Source: Clytia hemisphaerica
Lineage: Eukaryota > Cnidaria > Hydrozoa > Leptothecata > Clytiidae
Assembly: GCA_902728285.1 (NCBI GenBank)
Contig: CACVBU010001102.1
Location: 2,374,335 to 2,438,334, forward strand
Length of the DNA: 64,000 nucleotides
Direction: 5' to 3'
Below are positions 43,772 through 53,973 of the stretch, one piece after another; within the stretch, counting starts at the first letter, position 1, and every line of letters begins with the position of its first letter. A program made the translations under genes and the position numbers. The notes under the pieces were generated by a model. The model was given only the letters and a program-made list of their open reading frames with translations. It was not told the origin of the DNA and made no database searches.

Positions 43772-44022
43772 CACGTTTTTTTTTATAAGAACGTCAAACA
43801 TTTTCAAAGCCTTCGGATGTTCTTAGTTTTTTGGATTTGAAGCCTAAAAATGTTCTTAAAATGTTCTTATTTTCAGCATTTTTTGAGCATTTTGATGTAA
43901 TTTCTTAAGAAAATGCATGTTTTTAAGTCTCCAAAGCCTTAGAATGTTCTTAGAATGTTCTTAAATTTTTGGGCCTCGAAGCCTTATGTTCTTATATAGT
44001 TTGTTCTTATAAAAAAAACGTG
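43772..44022. mobile_element. TA-flanked MITE, GTTCTTA family, well-preserved copy
   Basis: CACG plus nine T plus ATAAGAAC at the left, GTTCTTATAAAAAAAACGTG at the right, TA on both sides. GTTCTTA occurs seven times in one orientation within 251 bp. It differs from the 17797 copy at only a few positions. It lies downstream of the 198-residue gene. Confidence 0.9.
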
Positions 44023-44421
44023 TATTTATCTATAAAATTGATAATAATGATAACAATATATCCATTATTTAAGTCCATTAGCTTCAATTGGGCTCTCTTT
44101 TAAGCTACCCTGAAAACCACTCTCAAAATGGACTTTAAAAATATACATGTATGCAGGTGTATGTGCTTGTTTTTCATCATTCATTAGTAATGTTTATTTT
44201 TGTAAACAAATTTGTTTAGAATGATCAGATATATTATAAAGATGTATATATTTTACAGAAACTTTAATTAGTGTTTCACAATGATATTTTTATGACTCCT
44301 GACATTTTTTTGTCATATAAACCTTTCTGAAAAGAATTTTGGAAACCAGATAACTGGCGAAAATTCTTTTTGAATATATAGAATTTCTGATGAAGATAAA
44401 ATCCATAGTCTCATTATTTCG

Positions 44422-46003
44422 GAGGCCCGGAAAACCCGAGTTACAAAAACTCGAGTTACAAAAACCCGAGTTACAAAAACCCGAGTTACGACGAATATGA
44501 CGTCACAAGTCTCAAATTATGAAGTCATAAGTGGGCTTTTTAACTCGAAAAAGTTTTTTACTGTTGTTTTGTAACTCGAAATTTTTTTTTTTTAATATGT
44601 TTTAGAGTTACGTAACTCGAAAATAAATTTTAAATTTCATTTTTCGAGTTACGTAACTTGAAATTGTAGTACATTATTTGAACTTTCGAGTTATCTTCAG
44701 GTGAAACCAAGTCGGCCAAAAATTCTAGAATTCATATTATTAATAAATATACACCATTTCTTTCGAGAGAAGAATCAATAGATCTGATTAGAATAGAAAC
44801 TTGTCAAAAGATTTAATTTACAATAGAATAAAAGAGCAGGCGTCATAAACATGATTTTGAACAATCAGAAAATATTTCAAGCAACCTTCTAAACATTTAT
44901 TTTAAAACGATTACAATTCATTATATTACTTTTGTACATTGCGCAATCGAGAATCTTTTCAACGAAATATGTATTGTGTTTTTTATAAGAACATCTAAAA
45001 ATTCAAAGCCTTCGGATCTTTAGCTTTTTTAGTTGAGCCTTAAAATTTTCTTAAAATGTTTCTATTTCACTAGGTGAGTATTTTCTGCAATTTTATAAGA
45101 AATTAGGTGTTTTTGAGTCGATAAGAGGAATGTTAAGAAATGATCTTAACTTATTGTTACTATTTTAGCCCTCGAAACCTTCTGTTCTCGTATGGTTTAT
45201 TCTTAAAAAATGTGTGAAAAACCTAAAGAAACTACAAGTTCTATCGAAGTTTTTAGTTTTTAGCGAAAGGACAATGAATTTGAATTTAACAAATATAGAT
45301 TGTGGAATACAAAATTTTAGTCTACTTCACCCAACAAAACCTTCAGAAATTCCCATCAAAATTAGACTAGCAAGCGTCTGTCTTTCCTTGGACACAGGAA
45401 CGCGGGAATAGTGCTTATATAATAAAGAGTTCTTATAAAATATAGAAATTGCCGCGGGAGAGTGGATTGGAAAGACAGAAAACATATAAAAAAATAGATC
45501 CCATTGAAAGTTTAATCTGCAGCGAAATACAACGACGTGGTTTACTAGTCTACATCAAAATAGACGTATATAAGTCTCAAGAAAATAACAGAAAATTAAA
45601 TTGTTTACTGTCCCTTTCAATTTTATTCCCTTCCTCTCTACTTTTAGTTTTATAGATCAAAATCCCCATTCGTAAACAAAAAGAAAAAAAGCGCTTTTTA
45701 GAATTTTTGGCCAACTTGGTTGCGCTTTAACATAACTCGAAATATTTTTTAAAAATTTCGTTTTAGAGTTACGTAACTCGAAAAATAAAATTTAAAAGTT
45801 ATTTTCGAGTTACGTAACTCTAAAACAAAATTTTAAAAAAATATTTCGAGTTACAAAACATTAGTAAATAACTTTTTCGAGTTAAGAAGTCCCCTTATGA
45901 CGTCATAATTTGAAACTTATGACGTCACATTCGTCGTAACTCGGGTTTTTGTAACTCGGGTTTTTGTAACTCGAGTTTTTGTAACTCGGGTTTTCCGGGC
46001 CTC
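44422..46003. mobile_element. Second foldback-type element, 9-bp target duplication
   Basis: ATTATTTCG is duplicated at 44413-44421 and 46004-46012. The ends start GAGGCCCGGAAAACCCGAGT, then tandem 15-bp GAGTTACAAAAACCC units (four on each side), then TGACGTCA-containing and AGTTACGTAACT palindromes, all mirrored at the other end over about 280 bp. The interior holds a GTTCTTA-family MITE. No transposase is seen. Confidence 0.87.
44973..45215. mobile_element. TA-flanked MITE, GTTCTTA family, decayed
   Basis: TATTGTGTTTTTTATAAGAACATC at the left and TTTATTCTTAAAAAATGTGTG at the right. Diverged interior with AAGCCTTCGG. Nested in the 44422-46003 element. Confidence 0.6.
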
Positions 46004-46052
46004 ATTATTTCGTTAGTTCTTGACAATCTGTCTGAAAAATCAAATTGAGGTA

Positions 46053-46324
46053 CACGCTTTTTTTTTATAAGAATAGTTTACTTTGGATGGGGACAAGCTG
46101 GAGGTTTTACAAGCTCTTATTTGATTTGGTTGGTCGTTAAGATGTAATAAAAAGAATCCTATTACTTTTTCTAAAGAACGCGTCATCTCTATCACTTTAA
46201 ATGACCAATTAGTGAAGTATCTTGTAAAAACTCCAAGGCATCTCTTTGGATGAGGGTCAAGTTTTCTTGACTAATTTTCACCCTGATATTCTTATATAGA
46301 AGATATTCTTAGAAAAAAAGCGTG
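46053..46324. mobile_element. TA-flanked MITE, third type of interior
   Basis: CACGC plus a T-run plus ATAAGAATAG at the left, ATTCTTAGAAAAAAAGCGTG at the right, TA on both sides. The interior (CAAGCTCTTATTTGATTTGG) is shared, inverted, with the first 60 bases of the window. Confidence 0.8.
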
Positions 46325-46621
46325 TAGTTTCAGTTGAGATAAGCTATCATAATTAGACTGATTACCAGCGTTACCAGTAATAACCTGCTAATTATTTAAG
46401 TGAATTAAAACCTGCTATTGTTGTTACCAAAATTAAAGTTGAGGGTATCAAAACAGGACGGGATGGAAATTCATTAGCACCCAATTAATACCCTGAGTAT
46501 CAGAGGTTGAGTTTTCAAAGACCATATCAACCTCTGAGGACAGAAAAGAAAGTTTATCGCGCATGTGTCAATCTAATCACTGTTTTTTGTTTGTTTTTTT
46601 GAACCTACCTCCGGGTATTAA

Positions 46622-46978
46622 TGGGATAAATTTTCGCGGGGATTAAATTTCGCGGTTGAGCTCATCCGCGAAATTTTAAGATTTCGCGGGGATTAATTTT
46701 CGCGGATGGCACTATTGGGGGGGGGCTTTATTTTCTCGATTTTGTGACTTTTACTGTCAAATCATGCATATTGGTTGTTGAAATACACATTATTTCATTA
46801 TTTGCGCCTCTTTGATGCAAGTAACCATTCGAATAGTATTTATTTGACATATTTTGAGTTTTGTTTAGAAATATTTCGCGGACGGGCCTTTTTCAAATTT
46901 CCAACGGGACTTACTTTCGCGGATGATACCCAAATCCGCCAAATCCGCGAAAATTAATCCCCGCGAAAATTTATCCCA
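46622..46978. mobile_element. Inverted-repeat element rich in TTTTCGCGG
   Basis: TGGGATAAATTTTCGCGGGG and its inverse close the element. TTAA lies immediately outside both (46618-46621, 46979-46982), but inverse homology continues further out (ACCTCC...GGAGGT), so TTAA may not be the duplication. Related partial copies lie at 36958-37210 and 57778-58046. Confidence 0.65.
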
Positions 46979-47017
46979 TTAAAGTACCCCGGTGGAGGTC
47001 CTAAGAATTAACCGTTG

Positions 47018-47640
47018 TCTGTTCGTTCGTTCGTCCGTCCGTTCGTCTGTTACCAGCTTTTCTCGAGATTGGCTCATTAGTTTTTTCTGATTTTTGGCAC
47101 AAAGATGCAAAATGGCAATGGCCAAAATGTGACGGAGCCCGATTTTCGAAAAAAGCCGGAAAAACTGGTTTTTTGGTATTTTCTCGAGATTTTATCATTA
47201 CCATTAGTTTTTTCTGATTTTTTGCTCAAAGATGCGTATTAACAATGCCCAATAGCAATACATGGGCGCGTCCGATTTTTGAGAAAATTTTTTTTCCGCC
47301 GGAAAATGCCTGAAATATGCCGGAAATGGCCGTTTTTCTGGGTTTCATTGGACTCTTTCTTTATAATTGGTTGTTTTTTCATTCAAAAACATCATTATTA
47401 GCAATGCCCACCATCTAGCATGTTTCAATTTTCAATAAAATTGATTTTTGAAGCCGGAACTATTTAAAAATCGCCGGAAAGACAGTATTTCTTGAATTTC
47501 TCGAGCTGTACCTTTTATTTTTTATGAAATTTTGCACATTGATGCAAAATGACAATACCTAAAATGCTAAAATGTGACGGAGCCCGATTTTCGTTCATTT
47601 TCTCCTCGCATTGCTATCTAACTTTCATCATCAGGTAGGT
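47018..47640. repeat. GTTC/GTCC microsatellite and diverged tandem repeat
   Basis: A (GTTC/GTCC)n run at 47018-47050 is followed by three or four diverged units of about 130-180 bp, each with TCTCGAGATT, AGTTTTTTCTGATTTTT, (G/C)(C/T)ACAAAGATGC and GACGGAGCCCGATTTTCG. Confidence 0.65.
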
Positions 47641-48237
47641 CCATTCAGCATTTAGCTTGTTGTTTTTTTTTGGTTCTCCTTACAAGAAATTGAAATATTT
47701 TATGTATATGTAATGTATATAAAATTCTACGATTCAAACTGATACGAAGGGGACAGCTAAGTCAGTAATGGAAGCTTAGTGGGTTGGTCGGGAGTCTGTT
47801 AAATGACGCGCCTTACGCGCCCACGCGCCTTCCATTTAATGACACGCCCACGCGCCTGAATTTTGACGCGCTTTCCAGGCACACACCATCATGATTAAGC
47901 TAAAAATCGACCTTGTAAATTTCATGTAGTAAATATTAAATATTAGGGAGAAAAACTACTAATATAATAATATTTCAATATATTCATAGGAGATCAAACT
48001 GAGAAGAAAAATCGAATGTAGAATAGACTAGACGTAACATCGCAACATCGAATTAACATCAAAACTAAAACCATTCGGTTAATTTTCAATTTTTAATTTA
48101 AGTTATTTGTAGATATTGTGATGGCAAAATTGTGGAATGGCTGCGGTAAAGTAGAATGTAGGTTTGGTCTCATTTAGGAATATAAAATGCTAGAACAATG
48201 TTTTAGATAAAATAAAATAAATCTTAACAATAATTAA
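47641..48237. other. Non-coding stretch with a CACGCGCC cluster
   Basis: At 47805-47880 the words ACGCGCC, CACGCGCC and GACGCGC recur five or six times, strikingly GC-rich against the background. The rest is AT-rich and unrecognised. Confidence 0.4.
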
Positions 48238-48948
48238 GGGCTCTGACCATAGTCAGAAAATTGATTTTAGTATCTGAACATAAAAGTTATGTTTTAGATT
48301 CTTTAACACTTTTAACAAAGAATTGCCTTTATAAATTGCTTTTTAATCAAACCCCTTAAGAGTAATTACGAACTTAATTGCAAAAATGACGTTATGAACT
48401 TTAAAAAGACGTTAATAATATGTTGCATCACCTTCTTTTATAAAAAGTGCTAAGTTTTAATGGGTAATTAATCTTTTTGTTTCGAACTTTTTTCAAACTT
48501 TCTGCAAAGAATTGAACTATTTCAAATTTTGCGGAAAATTTTTGTAAACAGATGTGTCAAAAGTTATGAATGTTTTTTTAAACAAAATCCAGATGAAAAA
48601 TTGATGAAAAACCACTATTTTGAAGATTTCGAGACAAAGAAGTATTTACAAAAATTTTCCGCAAAAATTTTTATTGTTCGGTAAAAGATACACCGTCTAC
48701 TGCAAAAACTTTTTCAAAATGTTTTTTCTTCGCCGAAACTAAGCTCTTCAAAGTTGAAATACTCTTCCTCGCAAAAGTCTTCATTTTCTTCTTCATCGAA
48801 TTTTTTCAATGCAATTTTTGAATTTTCAGATTCGAGAATAGTTTGTCTAACAGAAAATGTATAACGTGCCATAGTTTTGTTGGTTACATCAGTCAGAAAA
48901 CACATTTTAAACACGGCAATTATGAAAAATTCACTATGGTCAGAGCCC
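48238..48948. mobile_element. piggyBac-like element with TTAA flanks and an acidic ORF
   Basis: Ends GGGCTCTGACCATAGT and ACTATGGTCAGAGCCC are perfect inverses flanked by TTAA (48234-48237, 48949-48952). The 711-bp interior has no transposase but contains the short ORF 48714-48872. Confidence 0.8.
48714..48872 (-). CDS. Acidic 52-residue ORF inside the piggyBac-like element
   Basis: ATG to TGA: MARYTFSVRQTI, then a Glu/Asp-dense stretch (KKFDEEENEDFCEEEYF), then FGEEKTF. The composition is far from the AT-rich background. It could be a remnant of the N-terminal region of a transposase, or chance. Confidence 0.3.
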   Translation of the reverse strand: MARYTFSVRQTILESENSKIALKKFDEEENEDFCEEEYFNFEELSFGEEKTF

Positions 48949-49162
48949 TTAAATATATCAAAAGGGGGTTGGTAGAATCGCTGGTGGGCTAGAAAACACA
49001 GGAAGAGTAAGTTCAAATATATAGCAAGTGATTGAAAATAAATGACCTTAGAAAATAGACTAGGCTGCAAATGCTACACGTGATACTATAAGTTAGAGAT
49101 TTGGCTAACGCCCTATCAAAATAAAAATTCCAGCATTTATCATCAAAGCTTTCCTTTTTGTC

Positions 49163-49309
49163 AATAGACGATATCGGCTTTACCGAATTCTCCCCGAATG
49201 ATTACCCATGATGCATTGTGCAAAAAAATTCACGGATGATATTGACGACGATACCAATGCATCATGGGTAATCATTCGGGGAGAATTCGGAAAGCCGATA
49301 TCGTCTATT
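49163..49309. repeat. Long near-perfect hairpin element
   Basis: AATAGACGATATCGGCTTTA... pairs with ...AAAGCCGATATCGTCTATT over about 56 bp with one mismatch or gap; the loop is about 36 bp. No clear target duplication. The arm includes CCGAATTCTCCCCGAATGAT. Confidence 0.85.
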
Positions 49310-49437
49310 CGAAATTTTGGGAGCAGTGGAATGTAGCTAGCCGTGGAATGTCTTTTTTTTTTACTTGACCTCTACCAAACCTTTTTAAACAGATAAAAAT
49401 GACAACTTGAAAAATATTTTAGGCTGACATGTATGCT

Positions 49438-49511
49438 CACGTTATGCTTAGGAATTCTGCAAATCTGAGCCTTCATAAGCTTATAAGCGTTATGCTTATA
49501 AAAAAAACATG
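49438..49511. mobile_element. CATG-family MITE, partial copy
   Basis: Ends GTTATGCTTATAAAAAAAACATG followed by TA. The interior has TTATGCTTAGG and GAGCCT(G/T)CAT as in the copies at 425 and 20473. The central hairpin is deleted. Confidence 0.7.
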
Positions 49512-49641
49512 TATGCACCAATGATATCTTAATGGACCACTTCAAAATGACTGAAGCATTGTAACATTTTTGCAAGTCCATGGTTCTTCAGTACTCATTT
49601 TTTAGAAAATGTAGAAAATATGAAATATAATTATTATCCTA

Positions 49642-50641
49642 AAGTCTGTCCAGATATAATTGGCAGTGGAAACAAGAATGCCTGTAACTTTTGATAGTCA
49701 GATGTAATTATGGAAATTTTTTTTGCTTGTTTTAGAAAATCAAAAGTGCTATATTTCAATGTATTTTTGGTTGAAAAATTCGCGATTTTTAGCGGTTAAA
49801 TTTGCGATTGCAAAAATTGAGCTTTTTTTTCTACTTATGCTATAACGTTCATTTTTACACCAGTGGTAGTTCAACCTTAGGTTAAGAAGTTTATCAAATT
49901 TCAAGGCAAACTGAAAAGTCCTTCGGAAGATATGGGACCCGAAATACCCCTTGGTAGCACTTTTCTGTGAAATATCAAATCTCCAACTTATTACTAAAAA
50001 CGGGGGTAGTGATATGATTGATAAAACAGTTTTTTGATCATAACACATTTTACGATCTCTTTAATGACCTCCTAGCCAAACTGTGTGTAGTGTTTTGGGA
50101 ATTAGCAAAGTTCTTTAATGACTTGAAAATAAAAAAGGCAATATAAGTTCATGCTTATCTTTTCAATAAAAACAATTATAATGTGTCTTCGTTTCGAAAT
50201 AATCAATGATACCAATAATACCAATGCACTTAACATTTTCCAACTTTTAATTGCACTGTTAAAAAAAGATAACATAACCCCCGTTTTTAGTAATAAGTTA
50301 GAGATTTGATATTTCACAGAAAAGTGCTACCAAGGGGTATTTCGGGTCCCATATCTTCCGAAGGACTTTTCAGTTTGCCTTGAAATTTTGCAAACTTCTT
50401 AACCTAAGGTTGAACTACCACTGGTGTAAAAATGAACGTTATAGCATAAGTAGAAAAAAAGCTCAATTTTTGCAATCGGAAATTTAACCGCTAAAAATCG
50501 CGAATTTTTCAACAAAAAATACATTGAAATATAGCGCTCTTGATTCTCTTAACCAAGCAAAAAAAATTTCCATAATTATATTTGACTGTCAAAAGTTACA
50601 GGCATTCTTGTTTCCACTGCCAATTATATCTGGACAGACTT
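49642..50641. mobile_element. TA-flanked snapback element, 365-bp arms
   Basis: AAGTCTGTCCAGATATAATT at the left is inverse to the right end, with TA on both sides (49640-49641, 50642-50643). The arms (49642-50005 and 50278-50641) are about 95 per cent identical by eye. The loop is about 270 bp. No ORF fits a transposase. Confidence 0.85.
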
Positions 50642-50754
50642 TAATCAGGATGTGGATTTCACTTTACCTTCCATTTTATGAAAACAAATACCCTTACTGT
50701 GTTCATATTACCATACATGCCACAGAAGCTTGAACAGCTCTATTCTGAACCTAA

Positions 50755-50910
50755 TCGGTTCAACCCTTGATCAGAAAAAGGCAAGCTACTGAAGCGGAAC
50801 AACAGTTCTACGTTTTCATCGAAGATGATTTTGTAGGCTGCATCCCCTTTAACCCGCTAAATATCACTTTTATTTATACGCCTTCTAGCAACTATTTATC
50901 AATTACTTGA
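50755..50910 (+). CDS. Possible coding exon, unidentified
   Basis: 52 codons open to TGA with coding-like content: LIRKRQATEAEQQFYVFIED, then FVGCIPFNPLNITFIYTPSS. There is no clear acceptor. CCAG/GTAATA follows at 50914-50923 in another phase. Confidence 0.28.
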   Translation, partial: SVQPLIRKRQATEAEQQFYVFIEDDFVGCIPFNPLNITFIYTPSSNYLSIT

Positions 50911-52834
50911 CTCCAGGTAATAACTGTACTTAAAACACTGCTAGAGGAGACCATTTCGGGAGGTCCTGAGAAGCAATACAAAAAATTTAAGAGCAAAAGC
51001 TAACAAAGTTACACTAAGTCACTGTAAATATGCAACCATAACTTCAGTTAAAAGCATCGAATTATTGCGTAGCTGTCATCAAAAGGACTAAGAAATGATT
51101 GACTGGTAATTTACAGTTTGTTAGAGCTGGTTTCCATCCTAAAAATTTAGGTTTTTGAGACAACTTCTCAAGAAATACATCCAAACTCAGGCAACTGTAA
51201 ACTAGAAATGGCATATTTACCCCCTGATTTGTCACCTGTATCCCTGATGAGACAGTGAAAACAACAAATATCCATGTTTCCAGTAGTCAAAAATTAAAAT
51301 TTGTAAACCTTAATAATGTTTTGTGAGTCCAATGGGCCCAAAAATCGTTTAAAATTGGTCAATTTTACCCCCTGGTTTGTCTAGTTGTTCCCTGTATTTG
51401 ATAAACCAAAGATTCCCAAAATGGTACTTGATGCCTCTCTGCCTGCTTGATGCTCAGCAACTACAGAGACGGATCAAGGGTAAGTGGAGAAATCCAGGGA
51501 AAGGAGTGGCGCCCTCCCCTACCTTCGGGTAGACAGCTATACGAAAAAGGGATAGTTTCAAGTCAGCATTGTAATGTTCTAGTGTATATTACACAAAAAT
51601 TAAGTTAAAACTATTTTCGAAGACGCAATTTAGGCGAGATAAGGAGTGAATTATTCAAATTAGGAAAACATTCATTAAAATGGGCAATCTTACCCCCTGA
51701 TAAGCGCCGAAAATGATATCAAATACCGTTGACTGGAAATTTTTCTGGTTTATCGCATCAAATTTTATCTTGTGTCTCGTTAAACCCATTAAAAGTTGTT
51801 TTGGTAGGTCCCAGTCCTATAAATGATAAAGGGGGCCTATAAAGTGTCAAAATTCAGTGAAAATACCCGAATTTTCCCTTTTTTCCCCCAGGTAATCCTC
51901 CTAAAATAATTTTTCGCAAAAATCTTTTGCCAATGGTAATCGCCAATCTATCTTGAAACTTTTCGTTTCAAAGCAATTGGTCAATTTATTCATGAGATAT
52001 TGCAAATTATATCATCGCCATACATGGAAAGATATTTTCCTTAACAACTCTTTACAAAGAGTAAAAGTACCCCCTAAACTCGGGCCCAATACTAAAAATT
52101 GACCAGAATTCAGCTTTGGGGACCGAACATTCCTTAAACTACGATAGTTAAGGATTCCAAAAATGTATCGTTTATCCTGTAGAATCTTGGGTTAAGCAAA
52201 ATGCTATTTTCAGGTTTGGCTCCCGGACTATCAATTGTTGTTTTAGGATTTGTTTAGCATCACGTAGTCTAGTGGCAGATTTCTACAAAATCGCAGGTTG
52301 TATTAGCCTGGATATCCAGGCTGTAAACTATTTCACAGTCTAGTTTTTGATATGTTATGTTTTGGTTTACAGCCTGGTCTCCCTAGAGCGATTTGCATTC
52401 TCCATATGAGAATGCAGTCCGCTAGCTTGCGCTCACTTCGCTAAAGCCGTAAGGACAAATCTACACGGCGCGGAGCAATTCTGAAGCAAAAATAGGACAG
52501 TCCTCCATTTGCTAGTGAAGATAGAGCTTTCTGTTACACGAAAACATGAAAAAGAAGAAAACAGAGGCAAATTCATTTTCCAAGAAAACATGGTCTGTCA
52601 TGATAATGCATGCAAACTTGTTCATGGACTCTGGTGTAATCTTTGGATGTTTTAAATGGTTTTAGATCTTGTAAGGCTGCTTTTTTCTAATTTATGTTTT
52701 GCTGCCCAGGGTTGGCTAGGAAAGTTTTGGAAACATGGGTTTGCAATTTCATTCTCTAGTAGGAGACCAAGCACTATAATTTTAAAACTTTGTATGTTGA
52801 GATAAATTTTGTTTTTTCTAAAATTTTGAGCTAA
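50911..52834. other. Non-coding stretch with recurring TACCCCCTGAT
   Basis: TTACCCCCTG(A/G)T recurs near 51219, 51368, 51692 and, altered, 52066, at irregular spacing among AT-rich sequence. It holds SINE copy 3. A possible terminal exon (APGLSIVVLGFV, after TATTTTCAG) lies at 52215-52256. GCTAGCTTGCGCTCACTTCGCT near 52420 resembles repeats elsewhere in the window. Confidence 0.35.
51405..51545 (+). mobile_element. tRNA-derived SINE, 5'-truncated copy 3
   Basis: Begins at ACCAAAGATTCCCAAAATGG, lacking the pol III boxes. Same body and CCCTCCCCTACCTTCGGGTAG tail motif as the other copies. Confidence 0.75.
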
Positions 52835-53107
52835 GGTTGTATATTAAGTGAGTTAGTGAACACCAGCAGCCTAAAACGACTCGCTTCATCTTTTACTGGT
52901 CAAAAAGCCGTCAAAGTAAAATACAAAATTGAAAAATCACTAAAAATTCAAATGATATCTATAACTGTCTATAAAGTGAATCCAGCAGCAAATGATACCA
53001 TATCTAGCGAATATGACTACCATAAGAAAACTCACAAGAAGCTACAAGATCGAGTTAAGAAAAGACAAATGTTTAAAAGCCCCCCCCCCCAATATAAATA
53101 CACATAA
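52835..53107 (+). CDS. Possible coding exon, basic protein
   Basis: 91 codons open to TAA, beginning after TTTTGAGCTAAG. Content is Lys-rich but varied: LKRLASSFTGQKAVKVKYKI, then ISITVYKVNPAAND, then HKKTHKKLQDRVKKRQM. The last residues run through a C-homopolymer, which argues against the extreme 3' end being coding. No family. Confidence 0.3.
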   Translation, partial: GCILSELVNTSSLKRLASSFTGQKAVKVKYKIEKSLKIQMISITVYKVNPAANDTISSEYDYHKKTHKKLQDRVKKRQMFKSPPPQYKYT

Positions 53108-53628
53108 AATAGAAAACTCAGTGCATCAGAAGAATGAAAAATTAATTTTTACTTACTAGAGAGCAATTCCAGCGTGTGTAGGATAGAGCTCAAAGTCTAA
53201 AACATTCCAATACAAAACCACTTTTATTCCACACTTTTTACTTTTTTCCTTCAACTAATAAAAGTTAATTCTCCAAAAATATTTGCTTTTGGGAATAATA
53301 AAAATACGAAAATTAATTTGTCTTTTTACTAACACAACTTTTATTGCCTTGGGAATTAGAAACGAAAGAAAGTTTTTTAAGCCTTGCATTTAACAATGAT
53401 CAGCTCTCATTACTAATATTCCAATTGGTGTTTTCGTCACCTGGGCAGGTTTCTAGAATGGAAAAATGTATATTTGAACCAAGTAAACTTGACAAAAAAT
53501 CATTTTATTATCTCCCGGAAATATAGAAATTATAAAAATAACAAAGAGTATACTGTAGCGATTTACAAAATTATCAATTATCATAATTTTAAAATTGTCC
53601 AAAAAGAAACATTTTGAAAACAGAAATT

Positions 53629-53795
53629 TTTTTATTTGCTTACGTCAACACTTTAGTTAGCACAGGACAATGTCGTGTGTTGACATAAGCAACAAAATTG
53701 TTTTTCCTTTCCTCTTTCTGACCAATCTTGCTCCACACCCGTGTCAATCCAATGTGAAAAAGCTTGAGAATTAAAATTAATGAGTAAGCAAACGT
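53629..53795 (-). repeat. Exon-like duplicate, copy 1
   Basis: The minus strand reads ATTGACACGGGTGTGGAGCA... with EQDWSERGKEK in one frame, about 80 per cent identical to the plus-strand copy at 61003-61150. The frame is broken here after about 20 residues. The two copies flank the vWA-ZP gene in inverse orientation. The minus-strand AATAAA at 53636-53631 might serve the vWA-ZP gene as a polyadenylation signal. Confidence 0.6.
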
Positions 53796-53973
53796 TACTA
53801 CCCTAATTAAAAAAAAACCTTTAATTTACCCGAGGAGCTTAAATAAACCCTGGAGAGGAAGTCAAACTCTTTGAGCGAAGGCTTTGCTACATGCCTACCT
53901 GTAATCACACTGTTCAAATTTTTGATGAGACAAATTCTAAACCGTTATTTGTTATTCATAGTCTAATCCTCAT

